The notes under the pieces were generated by a model. That model was not told the DNA's origin. It searched no databases and saw only the letters and a list, made by a program, of their open reading frames with translations. A DNA stretch of 42,865 nucleotides from the NCBI GenBank assembly GCA_020846975.1, contig JADLCX010000077.1, forward strand, positions 1 to 42,865, in the 5' to 3' direction. The position numbers and the translations under genes are program-made. The DNA comes from Phycisphaerales bacterium. Its GTDB lineage: Bacteria > Planctomycetota > Phycisphaerae > Phycisphaerales > UBA1924. Below are positions 25,738 to 33,806 of the stretch, one piece after another; position 1 is the stretch's first letter, and every line of letters starts with the position of its first letter.

Positions 25738-27246
25738 TCAGGGAAGGTCGCCGGCGCCGAACCCGTCGTCGGTCGGCAGCACGGGTTCGCCCTTCATGTT
25801 CTTGAGCACGACCTTGAACTGGTCGTCAAGAAACAGCGGTTTGACCGCTTCGCTGGCGAGTGTGTCGAGGCGCCTCTGGAGCCCCGCGACCTTGTCGGGG
25901 TTCGCGGACGCGAGGTTGTTCGACTCGGAAGGGTCCGCGGCGAGGTTGTAAAGATCGACGCTCGAGGGCAGCATGGTGCGCCAGACGAGCTTCCAGTCGC
26001 CGTGGCGGATCGCGGCACGGAAGGGCTCGATGTTGTAGATGATCTCGTTGCGGGGCGAGGGGGAGTTGTTCGAGATGGTGTCCCAGAGGTTGACGCCATC
26101 GAGCGGCTTGCAGTTCGCGGTGGATGCGCCAGCGAGCGCGGCGAGTGTGGGGTAGATATCAACGGCGTGAACAAGCCCTTCAACGCGCTGCGGCTTGATG
26201 TGGCCGGGCCAGTTGGCGAACGCGCACACGCGAGTGCCACCCTCGAAGAGCATGCCCTTGCCCTCCCGGAAGGGGCCGTTGTCGCAGGGAATGTTGATCT
26301 TGGAAACATCGGCCATGACGCCGCTGAACATGGCGTTGCGCGTGCCGCCGTTGTCGCTGTGGAAGAGGATGAGCGTTCCGGCCCGCATGTTCTTCTTCTC
26401 GAGCGCCCCGAGCACGCGGCCGATCTCGTCGTCGAGGCAGGAAACCATGGCCGCGTAGGTGCGGCGGGTTGGGTCCTGGATGCCGGAGTAGCGATCGATG
26501 TATTCCTGCGGGGCCTGGTAGGGCGTGTGGGGGGCGTTGAAGGCGAGGTAGAGGTAGAGGGGCGTGGCGGGGTTGTGCTGTTCGATGAGCCGGGCGGCAT
26601 CCTTGCCGAGGAGCGTGGTGGTGTAGCCCTCTTCGCGGACGGGCTCGTTGTCGCGGAACCAGTCGAGCACACCGTGCTCATCATGGGTGAAGTAGTCGAG
26701 TTCGCCGATCATTGCGCCGTACTGGTAATCGAAGCCGCGTTGACGCGGCCACCACTTCTTGTCGGCGTGTCCGAGGTGCCACTTGCCGATGATGGCGGTC
26801 TTGTAGCCGGCCTCCTTGAGGCACTGGGGCATGAGGTGTTCGGAGGTGTCGAGACCGTAGGCGGAGACGGAGGGGATGACGGCGGTCTGGAGGCCGTAGC
26901 GGTAGGGGTAGCGGCCGGTCATGATCGCGGCGCGGGTGGGTGTGCACATCGGCTGGACGTAGAACTGGGTGAGGCGTGCGCCCTCGGCGGCGAGGCGGTC
27001 GAGGTTGGGCGTCTTGATGTCGGTGCAGCCGTTGAAGCCGACATCCTTCCAGCCGAGGTCATCTGCGACGATGTGGACGATGTGGGGGCGCGGGGCGGGG
27101 GCGGTCTGGGCGGGGCGATCGGACTGCGCGAGCGTGCGTGGCGGCGCAGCGAGCAGGGCGAACGCGCCGAGGAGGATGAGCCCGAAGGTCAGGAGCACGC
27201 GCGGGTCTCGGGTGACGCCAGAACGGAATAAGGAGTGGGTGTGCAT
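25738..27246 (-). CDS. secreted arylsulfatase-type sulfatase
   Basis: 502 residues from ATG 27246. A signal peptide with hydrophobic core TFGLILLGAFALLAA is followed by VADDLGWKDVG, the metal-binding Asp pair. CTPTRAAIMTGRYP is the sulfatase signature; its Cys must be converted to formylglycine. GKWHLGH and HSDNGG supply further active-site residues. Members hydrolyse sulfate esters, often on marine polysaccharides; GH or PL partners are absent nearby. The minus strand has TACATT at 27272-27277, which as a -10 would place transcription after the ATG at 27270, so 27246 is preferred. A formylglycine-generating enzyme is not in the window. Confidence 0.93.
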   Translation of the reverse strand: MHTHSLFRSGVTRDPRVLLTFGLILLGAFALLAAPPRTLAQSDRPAQTAPAPRPHIVHIVADDLGWKDVGFNGCTDIKTPNLDRLAAEGARLTQFYVQPMCTPTRAAIMTGRYPYRYGLQTAVIPSVSAYGLDTSEHLMPQCLKEAGYKTAIIGKWHLGHADKKWWPRQRGFDYQYGAMIGELDYFTHDEHGVLDWFRDNEPVREEGYTTTLLGKDAARLIEQHNPATPLYLYLAFNAPHTPYQAPQEYIDRYSGIQDPTRRTYAAMVSCLDDEIGRVLGALEKKNMRAGTLILFHSDNGGTRNAMFSGVMADVSKINIPCDNGPFREGKGMLFEGGTRVCAFANWPGHIKPQRVEGLVHAVDIYPTLAALAGASTANCKPLDGVNLWDTISNNSPSPRNEIIYNIEPFRAAIRHGDWKLVWRTMLPSSVDLYNLAADPSESNNLASANPDKVAGLQRRLDTLASEAVKPLFLDDQFKVVLKNMKGEPVLPTDDGFGAGDLP

Positions 27247-27708
27247 GAAGGGTGCCTGCGGGGTGCGCATCAATGTACGCGGAGATGGAGAACGAGGAGG
27301 GTCCGATCGTCGGTCACGGGGCTGTTGTGGATGAAGGCCATCACCTCGCCGCGGCCGTGAGCGGTGGTGGTGTGCGGCGATGCGCCCGAGTGAGCGAGGA
27401 CGCGGCTTTCGCGGCGCTCGACGCCGAAGAGCTCGCGAGAGTGCGGGCCGGGCGCGACCGGTCGCGGCGGGCGGTGCTACCGGCAAGCCGGTCTGGGGTG
27501 AGGTTGTAGGATGAAGTAGAGCGCGTTGTCAAAGGATCCGGTGGTAGTCTATGAGCGAGTGGCATCGGCGTTGGGGCGGGCCAAGACATCGCGCGGGGGG
27601 CCACCGTGAGTCGGAGTCGCGGAGACGTTGATGTTCTGGTACGCTGGGGGGCCGGAGTGGGTGCGGGGTGCTGTTTGCATGGTGCTGTGAGCCGGCAGGA
27701 GCGAATCC
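27247..27708. other. 462-base intergenic region
   Basis: Between the sulfatase and the Asp-box propeller gene, transcribed outward. It is open in several frames as expected at this GC content but no family is recognisable. A candidate plus-strand promoter TTGTCA (27526-27531) with TATGAG (27550-27555), spacer 18, lies about 150 bases before the propeller gene. A minus-strand TACATT (27272-27277) may serve the sulfatase. Confidence 0.5.
27526..27555 (+). promoter_or_regulatory. possible promoter for the propeller-MoaD-DUF1428 group
   Basis: TTGTCA (27526-27531), spacer 18, TATGAG (27550-27555). Moderate match; leader about 150 bases. Confidence 0.35.
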
Positions 27709-28893
27709 ATGAGCGGTGTACGCGTGCTTGTCGGAACCAAGAAGGGCGCGTTCATCCTGACCTCGGACGGCACGCGTCGGAAATGGAGCGTGGCGGGGCC
27801 GCACTTTGCCGGGTGGGAGGTGTACCACATGAAGGCCTCGCCCGTCGATCCCAACCGGATCTACGCCTCGCAGAGCAGCGGGTGGTTCGGTCAGGTGATG
27901 CAGCGATCGGACGACGGGGGCAAGACGTGGCATCAGCCGGGAACTCCGGCGGGCGAGCCGATGACGACGCCGGACGGGATGCCCAAGGGCGAGAGCAACA
28001 AGTTCCTGTACGACGTGGCGCCGCCGGGCGGACGGCCGCTGACGACGCACCAGTGGTACGACGGCACGCAGCATCCGTGGGAGTTCAAGCGGGTGTGGCA
28101 CGTTGAGCCTTCGCTGGGTGATCCGGACACGGCGTACGCGGGTGTCGAGGATGCGGCGATCTTCAAGACGACCGATGGTGGAAAGACGTGGAGCGAACTC
28201 TCGGGCTTGCGCGGGCATCCGAGCGGCAGCCAGTGGATGCCGGGCGCGGGAGGGATGGGGGCGCACACGATCATCCTCGATCGGAAGAACAAGGGGCGGA
28301 TGTACGTGGCGATCTCGGCCGCGGGCACGTTCCGGAGCGACGATGAGGGGAAGTCGTGGCGGCCGATCAACAAGGGCCTGGTGTCGAACTTCATGCCCGA
28401 TCCGACCGCGGAGGTCGGGCACTGCGTGCACCGGATCGCCCTGCACCCCTCGAAGCCCGACACGCTGTTCATGCAGAAGCACTGGGATGTGATGCGGAGC
28501 GATGACGGCGGAGCGAACTGGCGCGAGGTGAGCGGGGACCTGCCGACGGACTTCGGTTTTCCGATCGATGTGCACGCGCACGAGCCGGAGACGATCTACG
28601 TCGTGCCGATCACGAGCGACTCGCTGCACTATCCGCCGGAGGGAAAACTGCGGGTGTATCGGAGCAGGACCGGCGGGAACCAGTGGGAGCCGCTGACCAG
28701 GGGGCTGCCGCAGCAGGACTGCTACGTCAACATCCTGCGGGATGCGATGTGCGTGGACTCGCTGCAACCCTGCGGCGTCTATTTCGGCACGACGGGCGGG
28801 CAGGTGTACGGCTCGGCGGATGGGGGGGAGACGTGGGAGGCGATCGTGCGGGACTTGCCGGGGGTGTTGAGCGTGGAGGTGTCGGTGGTGTGA
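27709..28893 (+). CDS. Asp-box (BNR) beta-propeller protein
   Basis: 394 residues, no signal peptide, so cytoplasmic. AGGAG eight bases before the ATG. Asp-box motifs recur: [35 protein letters not shown] and GSADGGETW, with one degenerate copy (RSRTGGNQW), giving a six- or seven-bladed propeller. Annotated relatives are often called exo-alpha-sialidase or glycosyl hydrolase on this repeat alone; no sialidase Arg triad was recognised, so I do not assign that activity. The next genes encode a MoaD/ThiS-like protein and a DUF1428 protein on the same strand, suggesting a functional link. Confidence 0.88.
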   Translation: MSGVRVLVGTKKGAFILTSDGTRRKWSVAGPHFAGWEVYHMKASPVDPNRIYASQSSGWFGQVMQRSDDGGKTWHQPGTPAGEPMTTPDGMPKGESNKFLYDVAPPGGRPLTTHQWYDGTQHPWEFKRVWHVEPSLGDPDTAYAGVEDAAIFKTTDGGKTWSELSGLRGHPSGSQWMPGAGGMGAHTIILDRKNKGRMYVAISAAGTFRSDDEGKSWRPINKGLVSNFMPDPTAEVGHCVHRIALHPSKPDTLFMQKHWDVMRSDDGGANWREVSGDLPTDFGFPIDVHAHEPETIYVVPITSDSLHYPPEGKLRVYRSRTGGNQWEPLTRGLPQQDCYVNILRDAMCVDSLQPCGVYFGTTGGQVYGSADGGETWEAIVRDLPGVLSVEVSVV

Positions 28894-29248
28894 CCAAGTG
28901 CCGGAAACTCAGTATTGGTGGCCGTAGACCGAGTGCGATGGGGCGAGCGTTGACGTTCGATCCGAGCGATGCTCACGAGGCGATCCACCCATCATCGAGC
29001 GGCGAGGCAAGAGAGGGTCGATTGCGCGGGGCGAGCGGCGAGCAGCCCGGGTTCGCACGCTCTCGCATCGGCCGATCGGAATCGAGGTTCAAGGATGTTT
29101 ACCTCGTCTCCGCCGCTCCAGTCTGCACACGCTCGAACCGCGAACCGGAACAGGCAAACGCCTGCTGGTCATTTCGAGACCGGGGTCGCACGACCCCCTC
29201 GCATCCGCGGGAGCGGGAGCGGCGCCGGCCTCTGACTCGGAATGAGCC
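28894..29248. other. 355-base gap between the propeller and MoaD-like genes
   Basis: No credible gene. A GGGGTCG-CA-CGACCCC hairpin lies near 29184-29199. The size argues that the MoaD-like gene has its own promoter, but none stands out. Confidence 0.4.
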
Positions 29249-29545
29249 ATGATCCGCGTGACGCTCCCATTTCATCTTCGGACTCTTTCCGGTGTCGACG
29301 CCGAAGCCGTCGTCGATGTTGCCGGCATGGTGACGATCACCTCCGTGCTCGATGCGCTCGAGAACAAGTACCCGATGCTCAAGGGGACCATCCGCGATCA
29401 CGGTACGCTCAAACGCCGGGCTTTCCTGCGATACTTCGCCTGCGGCAAGGATTGGTCGCACGAGGCCGCGGATATGCCGTTGCCGGAGGTCGTGACGCGC
29501 GGGGACGAGCCGTTTCACGTGGTGGGGGCGATCGCGGGCGGGTGA
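29249..29545 (+). CDS. MoaD/ThiS-like sulfur-carrier or ubiquitin-like protein
   Basis: 98 residues. It starts with a beta-grasp-like strand (IRVTLPFHLRTL) and ends exactly in GG (AIAGG), the C-terminal feature by which MoaD, ThiS and the ubiquitin-like SAMPs are adenylated. The middle part (RDHGTLKRRAFLRYFACGKDW) differs from standard MoaD and carries a Cys. No adenylating E1/MoeB/ThiF, MoaE or ThiG lies nearby. A role in sulfur transfer or protein modification is inferred. The next gene starts 22 bases later. Confidence 0.78.
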   Translation: MIRVTLPFHLRTLSGVDAEAVVDVAGMVTITSVLDALENKYPMLKGTIRDHGTLKRRAFLRYFACGKDWSHEAADMPLPEVVTRGDEPFHVVGAIAGG

Positions 29546-29567
29546 TGGGTGGCAAGGAGCAGTCTCA

Positions 29568-29930
29568 ATGGCCAAATACGTCGATGGGTTCGTCATCCCG
29601 ATGCCGAAGAAGAACCTGGCCGCCTACAAGCGGGTCGCGAAGATCGCCTGCAAGGTCTGGATGGAACTGGGCGCGCTGGAGTACCGCGAGTGCATTGGCG
29701 AGGAGATGGCCGCGCCGTGCGGCGTGCCGTTCCCGAAACTGGCCAGGTCCAAGGCCGGCGAGACGGTGGTGTTCGCCTGGATCGTCTACAAGAACAAGGC
29801 GCACCGCAACAGGATCAACGCGAGAATCATGACGGACCCGCGCATCGCCAAGTTGATGGACCCGAAGAACATGCCGTTCGACATGAAGCGGATGACGATG
29901 GGCGGATTCGAGGTGCTGGTCGAGGCGTGA
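29568..29930 (+). CDS. DUF1428 family protein
   Basis: 120 residues. MAKYVDGFVIPMPKKNLAAYKRVA and ETVVFAWIVYKNKAHRNRIN with a late MPFDMKRMTMGGFEVLVEA are the recognisable features of this dimeric alpha-beta barrel-like family of unknown function. AAGGAG nine bases before the ATG is a good ribosome site. It is cytoplasmic and follows the MoaD-like gene by 22 bases. It ends six bases before the convergent anti-sigma-like gene. Confidence 0.9.
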   Translation: MAKYVDGFVIPMPKKNLAAYKRVAKIACKVWMELGALEYRECIGEEMAAPCGVPFPKLARSKAGETVVFAWIVYKNKAHRNRINARIMTDPRIAKLMDPKNMPFDMKRMTMGGFEVLVEA

Positions 29931-29936
29931 GCGAGG

Positions 29937-31232
29937 CTACCGCGCGTGCGTCTCGGGGCTGAACCAGCCCTCGCGGAACTCGGGCGGATCGACGCGATCG
30001 AGCCGGAGAACTCGGTGGGGCGGTCCCATGGGCCGTGGGCCGATCGGCCCTAGAGGGAAGCCGCCCGGACCAGGCCGCGGGTGTCCGGAGGGACCATCGC
30101 CACGGGGGCCGCGCGGGCGGGGGCGATCGTCACGGTCTTCGGGGCCCGCGCGATCGATGCCGGGATTTGCGCCATCGGGGCGAGGTTCTTCATGCTCGCC
30201 GCGCGGCGGACGCTGGCGATGCCCCGGTCCATCGGCGAAGGGTCGGCGCTCGCCTGTGGAGGGAGGTCCGTCCGAATCGGGCGGGAACGGGCGGCCCTCG
30301 TTGCCCGCGCGGCGGGGCCGATCATCCTGGGGCCCGGGTCCGGGGCCGCGTGGTTCCGGCGGCACGCCGAGATCCATCGGGGGCTGGGGTTGCGGGTCCC
30401 ACGTGAACTGGACGCGCTCCGCGATTCGGGTATCCGGGTTGATCCAGATGTCCATGACATCCGGCCCGAGCCGGGCATCGCGGCGCCGCAGGCCGCGGAT
30501 GCGCTCCAGCGCTCGCTCTCCGTGTCCTTCGAGAACTTCGTCGGGCTTGCGCATGAGGTCGTAGTAACGCGCGGCCTGAGCCAGGATGCGGTCAACCGAG
30601 TCGGCGAACAGGGACTCATCGCCGATCGTGGCGAACCGCGGCCACGCTGGTTCGACGCGCCGGCGCTCGATGCCGCCATCGTGGCGGATGGCCCAGCGGC
30701 CCTGGGCGTCGGCGCCCACGATCACGGTGTGGTCATCCATCGCCGGGACTCTGAGGAGCACGAGGCCCGGCGCGCGGGTGTCCACCGTGCCGCGGACTTC
30801 GGTGGAGAGTTCCGTCTCGTCCCAACCCTGCGTGCGGATCTCGAAGCGGCGATCGCCCGGGTTCGTGCGCATCGCGGCGATGGACCTCTGCACGGTGGCG
30901 AGGCCCGACGATTCGCCCGGAACGCCGAAAACCGCCAGCGCGGCGATAATGGCGATGCACGCGGCCAGCGCACTGCCGGTACGCCAGTTGAACAGCGTGC
31001 GGAGCACGGACGGAGCCGCCGAACCCGATTCGATGGCGTCGAGAACGCGCGCGATGCGCTGTTCCTGAGAATCGCGGTGGTCGCGATGAACAAACGCCAG
31101 CAGGCCATGAGAAAGCAGCTCGTCGGCGGCCTTCGCGGCGGGCGCTCCGGCCTCCGGCTCGATGGGCATGGCGGGCGCGTCCGCGTCGGACGGCTTGCCC
31201 CTGTTCGCATGGTCGGGCGCGGGCGTGTTCAT
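29937..31232 (-). CDS. membrane anti-sigma-like protein with Pro/Gly/Arg-rich periplasmic tail
   Basis: 431 residues. About 85 cytoplasmic residues, one membrane helix (about 86-104), then an outside domain (about 110-275) with short beta phrases such as RRFEIRTQGWDETELSTEVR, reminiscent of RseB/LolA-type domains. The last 150 residues are dominated by Pro, Gly, Arg and Asp (for example PRGPGPGPQDDRPRR). The start overlaps the stop of the sigma gene in ATGA, so it is translationally coupled, the usual sign of a regulator pair. No zinc-binding HxxxCxxC anti-sigma motif was seen in the N-terminal part, so the assignment is mainly from context. Confidence 0.65.
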   Translation of the reverse strand: MNTPAPDHANRGKPSDADAPAMPIEPEAGAPAAKAADELLSHGLLAFVHRDHRDSQEQRIARVLDAIESGSAAPSVLRTLFNWRTGSALAACIAIIAALAVFGVPGESSGLATVQRSIAAMRTNPGDRRFEIRTQGWDETELSTEVRGTVDTRAPGLVLLRVPAMDDHTVIVGADAQGRWAIRHDGGIERRRVEPAWPRFATIGDESLFADSVDRILAQAARYYDLMRKPDEVLEGHGERALERIRGLRRRDARLGPDVMDIWINPDTRIAERVQFTWDPQPQPPMDLGVPPEPRGPGPGPQDDRPRRAGNEGRPFPPDSDGPPSTGERRPFADGPGHRQRPPRGEHEEPRPDGANPGIDRAGPEDRDDRPRPRGPRGDGPSGHPRPGPGGFPLGPIGPRPMGPPHRVLRLDRVDPPEFREGWFSPETHAR

Positions 31233-31759
31233 GCGTGCTCTCCGCCGCGGAGGCACTCGGCGAGCAGCTGCCGCCCGCGCTGCACGCGCTTCTTCACGGC
31301 CTCCTCCGAGGCGTCGAGGGCCTCGGCCGCCGCGGTGATCAGCAGCCCACGGGCGTAGACCATCTCGATCGCGTGACGCATGGTGTCGGGGAGCCTTGCG
31401 AGGCAGGTGAGCAGACGCTCGGCGCGGTCGCGGAAGCAGTCGCCCCGGCCGGTCGCGACGCGCTCGAATCGGAGGTCGAGTTCGGCGAGTACCCCGGGGT
31501 CGGTGGTGGCGGGGCGGGCGCGGCCGCGCCGGTGGTGTTCGAGGACCAGTCGCTGCGCGATGCCGCGGAGCCACGGACCGAACGGGCGCGAGCGGTCGTA
31601 CGCGTCGAGCCTCCGCCACGCGACGAGCATGGACTGCTGGAAGATGTCGTCCACCGAAGAGTCGGCCCCCAGCAGGCTGCGGAGATAGGCCGTGAGCATG
31701 TCGGCGTGCTCGCGAACAAGAATCTCGAAAACCGCCTTTCCTGAATGGGATGTGGACAT
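31229..31759 (-). CDS. ECF-type RNA polymerase sigma factor
   Basis: 176 residues from ATG 31759. Region 2 is visible in VDDIFQQSMLVAWRRLDAYD and PFGPWLRGIAQRLVLEH, and region 4 in LPDTMRHAIEMVYARGLL followed by the helix-turn-helix SEEAVKKRVQRGRQLL. It has no region 3, as for ECF factors. It is coupled to the membrane protein downstream, which would hold it inactive until an envelope signal. The neighbouring peroxidase gene is divergent and 156 bases away, so it may be a target. The earlier start at 31897 is unlikely, because its extension is low-complexity. Confidence 0.9.
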   Translation of the reverse strand: MSTSHSGKAVFEILVREHADMLTAYLRSLLGADSSVDDIFQQSMLVAWRRLDAYDRSRPFGPWLRGIAQRLVLEHHRRGRARPATTDPGVLAELDLRFERVATGRGDCFRDRAERLLTCLARLPDTMRHAIEMVYARGLLITAAAEALDASEEAVKKRVQRGRQLLAECLRGGEHA

Positions 31760-31836
31760 GGGAGTGTTGAAGATTGTTCGCGCCGCGAGCGCGGGGGACA
31801 TTCTTTCGAGTGAATTGGCGTTTTGTTGGCGGGTCT

Positions 31837-31848
31837 GTCCCGTGGGAC
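31837..31848. promoter_or_regulatory. 12-base palindrome between the sigma factor and peroxidase genes
   Basis: GTCCC-GT-GGGAC, a perfect inverted repeat in the divergent intergenic region. It could be an operator but is short enough to occur by chance in this composition. Confidence 0.25.
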
Positions 31849-31915
31849 CGCGGCCGGACAAACTGTGGAAACCCGCGTGGACTCGGGAGGGGGACAAAGG
31901 TACCGAGGTTCAGCC

Positions 31916-33715
31916 ATGAACAGAACGATCGCCGCCGCCCTTCCCTTGCTGATGACGGTTGCCGGCTGGGCGCAGCCGCTCCCGCCTCCCCTGCCGGCAC
32001 CCCCGGTTCCGCCCGAGAACCCGATCACCGAGCCCAAGCGGGTGCTGGGCAAGGTCCTGTTCTTCGATGAACAACTCTCGGCCGACAGCACCGTGAGCTG
32101 CGCCACATGCCACACGATGGAGCGGGGTGGCAGCGATACGCGCCGGGCTCGCAACCCGGGACCCGACAGCTTGGTCAACACCCCCGATGACGTCTTCGGT
32201 TCACCGGGCGTCGTCAGGTCGGATGCCCTCGAGAACTACCTGCGCGACGCGGTGTTCGGCGTCAACCGGCAGATCACCGGGCGCGCCGCCAACTCGCCGA
32301 TCAACGCGGCCTTCGCGCCGGACCTGTTCTGGGATGGCCGGGCACGATCGACCTTCCGCGATCCGGTCACCAACGCGGTTGTGATCGCCAGCGGAGGAGG
32401 GCTCGAAAGCCAGACGGTCGCGCCGCCCGTGAACTCCGTTGAGATGGGGCACGACGGGATTCCGTGGTCCGAGATCGCCGCGAAGTTGAACAAGGCCCAG
32501 CCGCTCGCCCTGGCGACCGACCTGCCCCCGGACCTCGCGGCCGCTCTGGTCGGCGATCCGACCTACCCGGACCTGTTCGCGGCGGCCTTCGGCGACGGGG
32601 CGATCACCGCCGCGCGGATCGCGATGGCTGTGGCCACCTACGAGCGCACGCTGGTCTCGAACCAGTCGCCCTGGGATCGCTTCCGCAACGGTGAGACGGC
32701 CGCCATGACGCCGAATCAGGTCAACGGCTGGAACTTCTTCCGCAACAACGCCTGCAACGTCTGCCATGTGCCGCCGCTGTTCTCGGGGACCGGGTTCCGG
32801 AACATCGGCGTGCGCCCGCCGGGTGAGGATCTCGGCCGCCAGATCGTCACCGGCAACCCCGCCGATCGCGGCCGCTTCAAGGTGCCCAGCCTGCGCAACG
32901 CGGGCCTCAAGAACAACTTCATGCACAACGGCGGGCTGACGACGCTCACGCAAGTCATCCAGTTCTACACCCGCGCGCCCGGCTCGGCGCCGATGTTCCC
33001 GGACAACCTCGACCCGTTGATGCCTGTTCCCGTGCCCGCGCCGGTCGCGCCCGCCCTCCAGGACTTCCTGGCCAACGCCCTGACCGACCCTCGCGTCGCC
33101 GCGGGAACCTTCCCGTTCGATTCTCCGACGATGTACGGTCAGCGCCCCGCCGACCAGCCGCAGGTCATCGCGGGCGGCAACGCGGGCGGCGCCGGCATTG
33201 TGCCGACAGTCATCGCGCTCTCGCCGCCGATGATCGGCAGCACGGACTTCAAGATCGGCCTCGATCGGGCCCTGGGCGCCACGACCGCGCGGCTGGCGGT
33301 CTCGAATACGCCTCCGGTGGCTGGACAGATCGCCCCCGCGTGGATCTTCTCGACGCACCTCACCGGCGGAGCCGGCAGCGGCACGGGTGTGACGACCCAT
33401 CACTGGCCGCTGACCGGCGGCGGCATCGCGCCCGGCCAGACCCTGTGGGCGCAGTGGATAGTCGATGACCCCGCCGCGGCGGGCGGCAAGTCGCGATCGA
33501 ACATCGCGAGCATCCGGTTCTTCTGCGGCCGCGCTGGCTGCGACATCTGCGTCGCCGACCTCTCCGGCGACGGAACGACCACCGTGGAGGACATCTTTCA
33601 GTTCCTCGCGGCGTACTTCGCGGGAGAGATCCGAGCCGACATCAACGCGTCGGGCGCCCTCTCGGTCCAGGACATCTTCGACTTCCTGTCCGCGTACTTC
33701 GCCGGCTGCGCTTGA
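31916..33715 (+). CDS. di-haem cytochrome c peroxidase fused to a GC-type dockerin
   Basis: 599 residues. A signal peptide ends near VAGWAQ. CATCH (haem 1, Cys62, Cys65, His66) and CNVCH (Cys280, Cys283, His284) are the two c-type haem sites of the MauG/CcpA family; LFWDGRARS, NSVEMGH and FKVPSLRNAGLKN are further family marks. It would reduce hydrogen peroxide, or oxidise a partner, outside the inner membrane. From about residue 550 two EF-hand-type loops (DLSGDGTTTVED; DINASGALSVQD) each lead into FLSAYF- or FLAAYF-like helices and end AGCA. A beta-rich insert (about 395-545) lies between enzyme and dockerin. No ribosome site is obvious; GAGG lies 11-14 bases upstream. Confidence 0.92.
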   Translation: MNRTIAAALPLLMTVAGWAQPLPPPLPAPPVPPENPITEPKRVLGKVLFFDEQLSADSTVSCATCHTMERGGSDTRRARNPGPDSLVNTPDDVFGSPGVVRSDALENYLRDAVFGVNRQITGRAANSPINAAFAPDLFWDGRARSTFRDPVTNAVVIASGGGLESQTVAPPVNSVEMGHDGIPWSEIAAKLNKAQPLALATDLPPDLAAALVGDPTYPDLFAAAFGDGAITAARIAMAVATYERTLVSNQSPWDRFRNGETAAMTPNQVNGWNFFRNNACNVCHVPPLFSGTGFRNIGVRPPGEDLGRQIVTGNPADRGRFKVPSLRNAGLKNNFMHNGGLTTLTQVIQFYTRAPGSAPMFPDNLDPLMPVPVPAPVAPALQDFLANALTDPRVAAGTFPFDSPTMYGQRPADQPQVIAGGNAGGAGIVPTVIALSPPMIGSTDFKIGLDRALGATTARLAVSNTPPVAGQIAPAWIFSTHLTGGAGSGTGVTTHHWPLTGGGIAPGQTLWAQWIVDDPAAAGGKSRSNIASIRFFCGRAGCDICVADLSGDGTTTVEDIFQFLAAYFAGEIRADINASGALSVQDIFDFLSAYFAGCA

Positions 33716-33750
33716 GGCGCACGCGATTCGCAGGCGGCCCGCGATCACGC

Positions 33751-33788
33751 AACGAACAAGCGGCGCCCCTCGGCGCCGCTTGTTCGTT
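33751..33788. terminator. 17-bp perfect bidirectional hairpin between convergent genes
   Basis: AACGAACAAGCGGCGCC (33751-33767) pairs with GGCGCCGCTTGTTCGTT (33772-33788), 4-base loop. It lies between the peroxidase stop (33715) and the minus-strand gene stop (33807) and is the longest perfect stem in the window. Confidence 0.8.
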
Positions 33789-33806
33789 GGACAGAGAACG
33801 AGGACG

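Noticed and set aside
27252..27604. Small frames in the gap before the propeller gene
   Set aside because: No ribosome site, no family and composition as expected from GC-rich noncoding DNA.
27709..28893. Sialidase activity for the Asp-box protein
   Set aside because: The repeat alone is not evidence of catalysis; no Arg triad or signal peptide was recognised.
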